Shown one piece after another: positions 59,135 to 64,000 of a stretch of 64,000 bases of DNA. The position numbers were made by a program, and so were the translations under genes. Position 1 is the stretch's first letter, and each line of letters opens with the position of its first letter. Source of the stretch: Hyphomicrobiales bacterium (lineage in GTDB: Bacteria; Pseudomonadota; Alphaproteobacteria; Rhizobiales; Beijerinckiaceae); assembly GCA_027483505.1 (NCBI GenBank), contig JAIXUP010000058.1, forward strand, positions 87,350 to 151,349, read 5' to 3'. Under the pieces are notes generated by a model that saw only the letters and a program-made list of their open reading frames with translations, had not been told where the DNA came from and ran no database searches.

Positions 59135-59686
59135 TCAGGACGTCAGCGCCCGGGTCTGGGCCTGGAGCGCCGTCAGCATCTGGATCAGGATATCCCGGGT
59201 CGGCTGGTCGGTGAGTTCGCCGCCAGCGCCAAACTTTGTGTGGGCCGCGCCGATGAACACCTCGGGCTTGTTCAGGACGACCGCATCGAAATACAGCAGC
59301 ATGTCGCGCAGATGGTACTGGGCGCGGATCGTGCCCATGCCGCCCATGCTGGCGCCGAAGATGGCGTAGGATTTCCGGACGAACGGAACATCCGGCGGGC
59401 GCGAAACCCAGTCGATCGCATTCTTCAGAACGCCCGGGATCGAATGGTTGTACTCCGGCGTCGCGATGATCACCGCGTCGGCAGCGCGGATCTTCTCGCG
59501 CAGGCCGGCGACGACGGCGGGAAAGCCGTTGGCCTTGAAGTCGTCGTCGTCGTAGGGCGGAATCTCGCGCAACCCTTCCCAGATCTCGATCGCCATGCCG
59601 TCCGGTGCCAGATCGCGGCAGGCCCGCAGCGCGGCTGAGTTGAGGGAGTTGCGGCGCAGGCTGCCGGAGATGGCAAGGACATTCAT
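59135..59686 (-). CDS. NADPH-dependent FMN reductase
   Basis: A 183-residue flavodoxin-fold reductase (MNVLAISGSLRRNSLNSAAL, then ATPEYNHSIPGVLKNAIDWV and FGASMGGMGTIRAQYHLRDM). Such enzymes supply reduced FMN to two-component monooxygenases or reduce quinones. ATG 59686 is chosen because the frame upstream of it has no family similarity. It sits between the TRAP receptor and permease genes. No FMNH2-dependent monooxygenase is in the operon, so a quinone reductase role is equally possible. Confidence 0.9.
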   Translation of the reverse strand: MNVLAISGSLRRNSLNSAALRACRDLAPDGMAIEIWEGLREIPPYDDDDFKANGFPAVVAGLREKIRAADAVIIATPEYNHSIPGVLKNAIDWVSRPPDVPFVRKSYAIFGASMGGMGTIRAQYHLRDMLLYFDAVVLNKPEVFIGAAHTKFGAGGELTDQPTRDILIQMLTALQAQTRALTS

Positions 59687-59756
59687 GGTCGTGTTCCGAT
59701 GGGTTGGTGAAGAGTGTTGGGTTACGCCGCGGCGTCGCGGCGCACCCTGAAGGATC

Positions 59757-60758
59757 TCAGCCGCGGCCGTAGAAGATCTTGTCGATGCGCTCGAAGTCGG
59801 CCTGGACGCGGCTGTTCGCCTTGACGCGCGCCCACATGGTGTCCATGGCGATCTTCTGGATCGCGGCGCCGCCCGAAGCCGAAAGCGTGATCGCCTTGAT
59901 GCCCGCCGCATCCTGCGCCGCCCGCTCCTTCTGCTCGCGCTCCTTGTAAAAGGCCTCGAGTTCGACCTCGTAGACCTTGGAGGCGTCGTTCAGCACCTTG
60001 CGGGCTTCCGCGCTCAGCCCGCGGAACTTCGCAAGATTCATGCTGATCATCACGCTGGACCGATAGATCTCTGGCTCGATGCGGTACTTCAGGAACTTCG
60101 ACCAGCCGGACTCGACAACGCCGATGAGGTTCCAGGCCGTCCCTTCGACAAGCCCGCGCTCAAGGGCGGGGAAAATCTCGCCGAACGACATCACGACCGG
60201 GGTGGCGCCAACCGCATCGAGGAACTCCTTGTAGAGCGGTGAGGAGCGCATACGCATGCCGGTCAGGTCCGGCGCGCCCGAGGGGAGCATCTTCGGCTCG
60301 CGCGAGGTGAACACGTAAAGGCCGACCTGGCCCCCAGCGAAAGCCAGGAATTCGGCGCCGGCCCGGCGCTGGAACATGTCGTTCAGGATGGCATCGCCAC
60401 CATCCTTGCGGATGTCCGCGGCGGGACGAAGCAGGCCCGAGAACATGTCCGATTCAGGGAAGCGGCCAACGTAATAGACCGGCGGTCCGAACAGGACGTC
60501 AAACAGGCCGCTGGCCAGCGCGTTGCCCTGCTCCTGGACTGGCGTGATCTCGGGTCCGCCAATCAGCCGGATCTGGACGATTCCCTTGCCGACCGCATTC
60601 ACCTTGTCGATGAAACGGACGAAATCGTCTGTCAGGGCCATGCTGCGTGGAAAGGCGGACACGCCGCGCAGGGTGACTTCCTGCGAGCGCGCGACATGCG
60701 GCGCAAAAATGGCTCCCGCTGCGCCGAATGCCAGTGCTGAGCGTCGGGTGATGGTCAT
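59757..60758 (-). CDS. TRAP transporter substrate-binding protein (DctP type)
   Basis: A 333-residue receptor with a Tat-like signal (MTITRRSALAFGAAGAIFAP, then HVARSQ). The DctP fold is recognisable (DLTGMRMRSSPLYKEFLDAV, with the conserved Arg near carboxylate-binding position, and FPALERGLVEGTAWNLIGVV). ATG 60758 follows GAGGAAA. First gene of the eleven-gene operon; two operator-like repeats lie 36-48 and 67-79 bases upstream. Confidence 0.92.
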   Translation of the reverse strand: MTITRRSALAFGAAGAIFAPHVARSQEVTLRGVSAFPRSMALTDDFVRFIDKVNAVGKGIVQIRLIGGPEITPVQEQGNALASGLFDVLFGPPVYYVGRFPESDMFSGLLRPAADIRKDGGDAILNDMFQRRAGAEFLAFAGGQVGLYVFTSREPKMLPSGAPDLTGMRMRSSPLYKEFLDAVGATPVVMSFGEIFPALERGLVEGTAWNLIGVVESGWSKFLKYRIEPEIYRSSVMISMNLAKFRGLSAEARKVLNDASKVYEVELEAFYKEREQKERAAQDAAGIKAITLSASGGAAIQKIAMDTMWARVKANSRVQADFERIDKIFYGRG

Positions 60759-60793
60759 GGCGTTTCCTCGCATTTTCTCGTTGAATTTCGGTC

Positions 60794-60805
60794 AGTGTAC
60801 CCACT
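60794..60805. promoter_or_regulatory. GntR-type operator copy 1
   Basis: AGTGTACCCACT has AGTG-N4-CACT symmetry. Read on the other strand it is AGTGGGTACACT, almost identical to copies 2 and 3. It lies upstream of the TRAP receptor gene in the region shared with the NIPSNAP-gntR genes. Confidence 0.68.
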
Positions 60806-60824
60806 TCGATGTGACCGTCAAGAT

Positions 60825-60836
60825 AGTGGATACACT
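60825..60836. promoter_or_regulatory. GntR-type operator copy 2
   Basis: AGTGGATACACT repeats the AGTG-N4-CACT element, its centre 31 bases (three helical turns) from that of copy 1. It is followed by a T-run that may be part of a promoter. Confidence 0.68.
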
Positions 60837-61051
60837 TTTTTGCGTGCGTCAATCTTTGGGCGCAGGGCGACATTCACCGATGCGTTCAATCTGAAGGCGA
60901 TATGTCCATCGAGGGTGCTGTTATGTACGATCACGTATGTATGATCACGGATCCACATCGACCCGATGGGCCAAATTCTCATTGCTCTGGTCAGATGTCG
61001 GATGCTGGAAGAAATGGATCACAAGGCAATTTCGGTTGATTGTCTGGACAT

Positions 61052-61063
61052 TGTGGGTACACT
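61052..61063. promoter_or_regulatory. GntR-type operator copy 3
   Basis: TGTGGGTACACT matches the inverted copy 1 at 11 of 12 positions. It lies 20 bases upstream of the NIPSNAP start, so the same regulator could control both divergent units. Confidence 0.68.
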
Positions 61064-61083
61064 ATAGGTCAAAGGAGGCCCGC

Positions 61084-61440
61084 ATGTTTATTGAGCACCG
61101 CACCTACACATTGAAGCCGGGGTCAACGCACGCCTACCTCGACGCCTACGGCGCAGCGGGCTTCACGCTGCATCAGACAATGGCGCCATGCCTGGGCTGG
61201 TATACGACCGAGGCCGGCGAACTCTTTCGCCTTGTGACGATGTGGAAGTTCAACAGTTTCGAGGAGCGGCTTGAGCGGCGGGCGATGCTGAACGCGGACC
61301 CCGCATGGAAGGACCTGATGGCTCGCGTGCAACCGATGGTGACGGACATCCGCAGCAACTTGCTGACGCCCGCACCATTCTGGGCGGACAGCGAACGTGG
61401 TAGTTCTCTGCTTGGCGGCGAGCTGGCAGGAAAGCCCTAG
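61084..61440 (+). CDS. NIPSNAP family protein
   Basis: A 118-residue NIPSNAP-domain protein (MFIEHRTYTLKPGSTHAYLD, then GWYTTEAGELFRLVTMWKFN). ATG 61084 follows the strong ribosome binding site AAAGGAGG, so the longer upstream frame is not used. It is divergent from the catabolic operon and 25 bases ahead of the gntR gene. A pathway role is implied by position only. Confidence 0.9.
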   Translation: MFIEHRTYTLKPGSTHAYLDAYGAAGFTLHQTMAPCLGWYTTEAGELFRLVTMWKFNSFEERLERRAMLNADPAWKDLMARVQPMVTDIRSNLLTPAPFWADSERGSSLLGGELAGKP

Positions 61441-61465
61441 GCCTTATCATGGGAAGAAGATCGCA

Positions 61466-62227
61466 ATGATTGATCTGACCGACATCTCGGTCGACAGGGA
61501 CGACGAGTTGAAGGCCCTCTCCCCGCTCGGTGAGGAGAGCCGCCGAATGGCGTCAGCCGACATCAAGGCGATGCTGCGCGACCTGATCATGAAGGCGGAG
61601 CTGAAGCCCGGAACGGTGCTGTCACAAGTGGATGTGGCGCGCAGACTGGGCGTCAGCCGGACGCCTGTGCGTGAGGCCCTGCGCATGCTGGGACAGGAAG
61701 GCCTCGTGACGGGCGAGGCCAACATGCGCTGCAAGGTTGTTGGCTTCAATGCGGCGGAGATCGACACGGTCTATGCGCGGCGCATTCTCGTTGAGCCCCT
61801 TGCCGCGGCCATCACGGTGCGAACGGCCACCGATGCCGATGTGGCGGCGTTGGAAGCCGCGCTGGCCGGCACCATGACCGATGAAGCCCATGCCGATTTT
61901 GATCTCTGGCAGAAGAGCCATCAACTCTTTCATGCCCGGCTGATCGCCAGCGCGCCTGCGCCGCTTCAGGCCAGCGTCAACGAGAAGAACGCCCAGACCC
62001 AGCGCTATCGCGCGCTGCTCAGATCACGCTACCCAGCCGGATGGTGGCGGCGCGGCGAGGTAGAGCATGGCGAGATCGCGGCGGCCTACCGCGAGAGGAA
62101 AGTCAACGGCGTCATCCAGGCGCTTGGCCGCCATATCGCGCGCTCCGGGCTAGAAGTGCTTGCGGACGTGGCGCCGCAGCATGAACCGGTCGCCATTCGC
62201 ACAGCCGTGATGATGTTGCCTGCATGA
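61466..62227 (+). CDS. GntR-family transcriptional regulator (FCD type)
   Basis: A 253-residue regulator. The winged helix spans about 25-90 (LIMKAELKPGTVLSQVDVARR, LGVSRTPVREALRMLGQEGL) and the FCD-type helical effector domain follows (DLWQKSHQLFHARLIASAP). ATG 61466 follows GGAAGAAG. The gene shares a promoter region with the eleven-gene operon, where three AGTG-N4-CACT copies are likely binding sites. It probably senses an acidic pathway intermediate. Confidence 0.92.
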   Translation: MIDLTDISVDRDDELKALSPLGEESRRMASADIKAMLRDLIMKAELKPGTVLSQVDVARRLGVSRTPVREALRMLGQEGLVTGEANMRCKVVGFNAAEIDTVYARRILVEPLAAAITVRTATDADVAALEAALAGTMTDEAHADFDLWQKSHQLFHARLIASAPAPLQASVNEKNAQTQRYRALLRSRYPAGWWRRGEVEHGEIAAAYRERKVNGVIQALGRHIARSGLEVLADVAPQHEPVAIRTAVMMLPA

Positions 62228-62678
62228 TGGGCTTGTGCCGCGTGACGAGTTCTAAGCTTTGGCGCCGGCGCGGCGTGGAAGCCAACCCAGGCGACGAACC
62301 CGCAGGCGCTCTTTCAAACCGGTCGAGGCCGGATATGTGCGCGCCGGACGCGCGCACTTTAAGGAGCGCGAAGAAAGGCCGATCGTTGCAGCGGCTGCGC
62401 TTGACGGCCTGGTCCTTTCGGTGCGCTCGGAACGGACTTCAAGCTGGATTAGGTCAGAGGGGCAACGTCACCAAGGTTGGATGATTTGTATGAAAGACTG
62501 ATCGTCGGGTGCGGGCCACCCGATTCTGGCTTGAAGTCGAGGGCGTCGGAATTTTCAGACCCGGTCGCCTGTCGTTTGGGACATATCCAACGGATGACGG
62601 ATGTCCGGAGACGACAGGCGTCATGCCGAGCGGCGACGGGACGAAGCCCGTCGCCTTAGTCAGTCAGCGTACGACGCG
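62228..62678. other. intergenic region, no supported gene
   Basis: About 450 bases between the convergent gntR and tautomerase genes. It contains one clear stem-loop close to the tautomerase end. Short open frames have no recognisable similarity. Confidence 0.4.
62632..62655. terminator. 9-bp stem-loop downstream of tautomerase gene
   Basis: GGCGACGGG, loop ACGAAG, CCCGTCGCC form a perfect inverted repeat 24 bases beyond the tautomerase stop, between convergent genes. There is no U-tract, so it is a possible terminator by position. Confidence 0.45.
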
Positions 62679-62900
62679 TCATGACCTCGCGAGCGCGGCC
62701 TTCATCGTGGCCAGCGTAACGGCGCGACCGCCGATACCCCAGCCACCATCGGGCACTTCATTGATGTGAACGAAAGTCTGTGCACGCACGGCCGGAATAC
62801 CTTCGGCTTCGACGCAAGCGTCGGTCACCTTGGCGATCATGAGGTTCTTTTGTTCAGGCGAGAGGGAACCGGCGGGAACTGAAATCTGGACGAAAGGCAT
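62679..62900 (-). CDS. 4-oxalocrotonate tautomerase-like small protein
   Basis: A 73-residue tautomerase-superfamily protein. Removal of Met leaves the catalytic N-terminal proline (MPFVQISVPAGSLSPEQKNL), and TFVHINEVPDGGWGIGGRAV matches the conserved core. Such enzymes interconvert enol and keto forms of ring-cleavage products. Ribosome binding site AGGAGG lies 5 bases before the ATG. It is near the large catabolic operon but in a separate unit; a link is inference. Confidence 0.88.
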   Translation of the reverse strand: MPFVQISVPAGSLSPEQKNLMIAKVTDACVEAEGIPAVRAQTFVHINEVPDGGWGIGGRAVTLATMKAALARS

Positions 62901-63033
62901 CGATACCTCCTGTGTCTGGTGGCTGTCATAGGTTTGGCCATGACAACCACGATCGTGAAGGCGGAATATTGTCCGAGCCTGACGAAGTGCGTGTACACGT
63001 GCCGCGTCTCAAAAGGCTTTCTTCCAAGAGTGT

Positions 63034-63820
63034 TGACCTGAGACCCTGAACTTCCTCCAGATTTGAGTAGAGTCCGTCGACGGGAGACGGACGATGCGAC
63101 CATCACGGTTCACGGAAGAACAGATCATCGGGATGCTGAAGGAGCAGGAGGCCGGCGCGAAGACGGCTGATGTCTGCCGCAAGCACGGGATCAGCACGGC
63201 GACGTTCTACAAGTTCAAGGCGAAGTACGGCGGCATGGATGTGTCTGACGCCCGCCGCCTGAAGGCGCTGGAGGACGAGAACGCGCGGCTTAAGAAGCTG
63301 CTCGCCGAACAGATGCTGGACAACGCGATCCTGAAGGATGTCGCAGCAAAAAATGGTGACGCCCGACGCGAAGCGGAATGCGGTGGCTCATGCCTGCGAG
63401 GCGCATGGAGTGAGCCAGCGTCGGGCGCGTCATGCTCTGAACATCGACCGTTCGACGGTGCGCTATGCCAGCACCCGGCCGGATGACGCACCGTTGCGCG
63501 AGGCCATGAAGGCGGTGGCTTCGGAGCGCCGCCGCTTCCGCTATCGGCGGGTTCACGTCATGCTGGATCGTCAGGGCATCGTGATGAACCAGAAGAAGCT
63601 CCGGCGGCTCTATCGCGAGGAGAAGCTGCAGGTGCGCCGCCGCGGCGGCCGCAAGCGGGCGCTGGGTACGCGCAGGCCAATGCTCGTTCCGGATCGCGCC
63701 AACGCCCGCTGGAGCCTCGACTTCGTCTCGGATGCCTTTACCGATGGGCGGCGCTTCCGCGTCCTGGCTGTGATCGACGACTACACACGGGAGTGCCTGG
63801 CGCTCATTACCGATACAGAA
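63034..63820 (+). mobile_element. IS3-family insertion sequence, right part missing
   Basis: Contains orfA and the first part of orfB of an IS3-type transposase. The left end is placed near the TGACCTGAGACC sequence about 60 bases before orfA (approximate). The right part, including the rest of the catalytic domain and the right end, is cut off near 63820, where a second insertion sequence in opposite orientation begins. Confidence 0.72.
63094..63486 (+). pseudogene. IS3-family transposase OrfA with altered slippery run
   Basis: The first 88 or so residues are a normal IS3-type OrfA: a helix-turn-helix (RFTEEQIIGMLKEQEAGAKT, STATFYKFKAKYGGMD) and a leucine zipper (LEDENARLKKLLAEQMLDNA) ending ILKDVAAKN. 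Intact relatives end at KKW just after an A7 run. This copy has six A (63348-63353), which removes that stop and continues the frame to 63486 as antifamily sequence. A one-base deletion is the simplest explanation. Confidence 0.72.
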
Positions 63821-63838
63821 GTGGCTCGGTTTGTTTGA
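63338..63838 (+). pseudogene. IS3-family transposase OrfB, truncated
   Basis: The frame encodes the HTH_21-like and start of the rve integrase domain (FRYRRVHVMLDRQGIVMNQK, ARWSLDFVSDAFTDGRRFRV, VIDDYTRECLALITDT). The first DDE aspartate (SLDFVSD) and the IDDYTREC region are present, but the protein stops at about residue 166 of a usual 270. The last residues come from the inserted element, so it is inactive. Confidence 0.78.
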
Positions 63839-64000
63839 ACAGTTTGTGGACCGCCGATAAGTGGTTTCGCCCTTGGGTTACGCCGCCGCCGGGATTTGCT
63901 GCAGCGCGCTGATGAAGGCCTGATCGGGTGTCTGCCCGGCCAGCCCCTGATGAGGGCGCCTTCGGTTGTAGAAGTCCAGATAGCGCCCGATGGAAGCCCG
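63821..64000 (-). mobile_element. second IS3-family insertion sequence, runs off the right edge
   Basis: Non-coding terminal sequence (about 63821-63878, includes TTTGTGGACCGCCGATAAGTGG) followed by the end of a transposase gene on the minus strand. Its insertion interrupts the IS3 orfB. The exact boundary cannot be fixed because its other end is outside the window. Confidence 0.62.
63879..64000 (-). CDS. IS3-family transposase C-terminus (partial)
   Basis: The last 39 or so residues of an OrfB-type transposase: ASIGRYLDFYNRRRPHQGL, then AGQTPDQAFISALQQIPAAA and stop. The YNxxRPHxGL motif is the conserved C-terminal region of IS3-group integrase-like transposases. The rest lies beyond the right edge. 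Confidence 0.85.

Noticed and set aside
62990..62999. CGTGTACACG palindrome upstream of the tautomerase gene
   Set aside because: It resembles the core of the nearby AGTG-N4-CACT elements but does not share their outer bases or spacing, so it is not counted as a fourth copy.

Overview
The window looks like chromosomal DNA of an alphaproteobacterium, most likely order Hyphomicrobiales (Rhizobiales). It is GC-rich and carries the alphaproteobacterial tsaD / hemC-hemD-mic60-hemY neighbourhood. It is also dense in TRAP transporters, NIPSNAP genes and FCD-type GntR regulators. The genus cannot be fixed from sequence alone.

Layout. 1-5.5 kb: housekeeping tsaD (cut by the left edge), then hemC, a fused hemD-mitofilin gene, hemY and tRNA-Thr(CGT). 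6-7.8 kb: flagellar stator motA-motB. 8.1-16.1 kb: surface and export genes, namely a hexapeptide acetyltransferase, a family-4 glycosyltransferase, a Wza-like polysaccharide export lipoprotein, a type I secretion adaptor and ABC exporter, and a secreted SNase-like protein. 16.7-23.7 kb: a NIPSNAP gene, then a LacI-controlled sugar ABC importer ending in a translationally coupled GH63-like hydrolase, with two operator palindromes before lacI. 23.8-30 kb: signalling genes, namely a hybrid histidine kinase divergent from a response regulator that overlaps a TadG-like gene, an EAL phosphodiesterase and a PilZ protein.

30-38 kb: 4-hydroxybenzoate catabolism. PobR is divergent from a TRAP transporter, pobA, pcaH, pcaG and a BKACE (DUF849) gene, followed by an HxlR regulator remnant. 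38-45 kb: a GntR-controlled CoA-thioester operon (CoA ligase, ThDP enzyme, SDR, ACAD10/11-like dehydrogenase, sugar-kinase-like phosphotransferase). It resembles the levulinate/4-hydroxyacid logic. 45.5-49.2 kb: a reduced sox-type module (soxT/YeeE, cytochrome c, FCSD flavoprotein, soxY, soxZ) without soxXABCD. 49.8-50.7 kb: an NHL-repeat protein.

51-62.2 kb: an eleven-gene minus-strand catabolic operon (TRAP transporter, FMN reductase, FAH-family hydrolase, maleate-isomerase-like protein, epoxide-hydrolase-like protein, TIM-barrel isomerase, two-domain VOC dioxygenase, Bug-type binding protein, class II aldolase). It is divergent from a NIPSNAP gene and a GntR regulator, and three copies of an AGTG-N4-CACT element lie in the shared promoter region. 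This operon is the best candidate here for an undescribed pathway. 62.6-64 kb: a small tautomerase and an IS3-family copy interrupted by a second insertion sequence running off the right edge. No CRISPR array, rRNA or prophage was seen. Most stem-loops listed lack a U-tract and are only candidate terminators.
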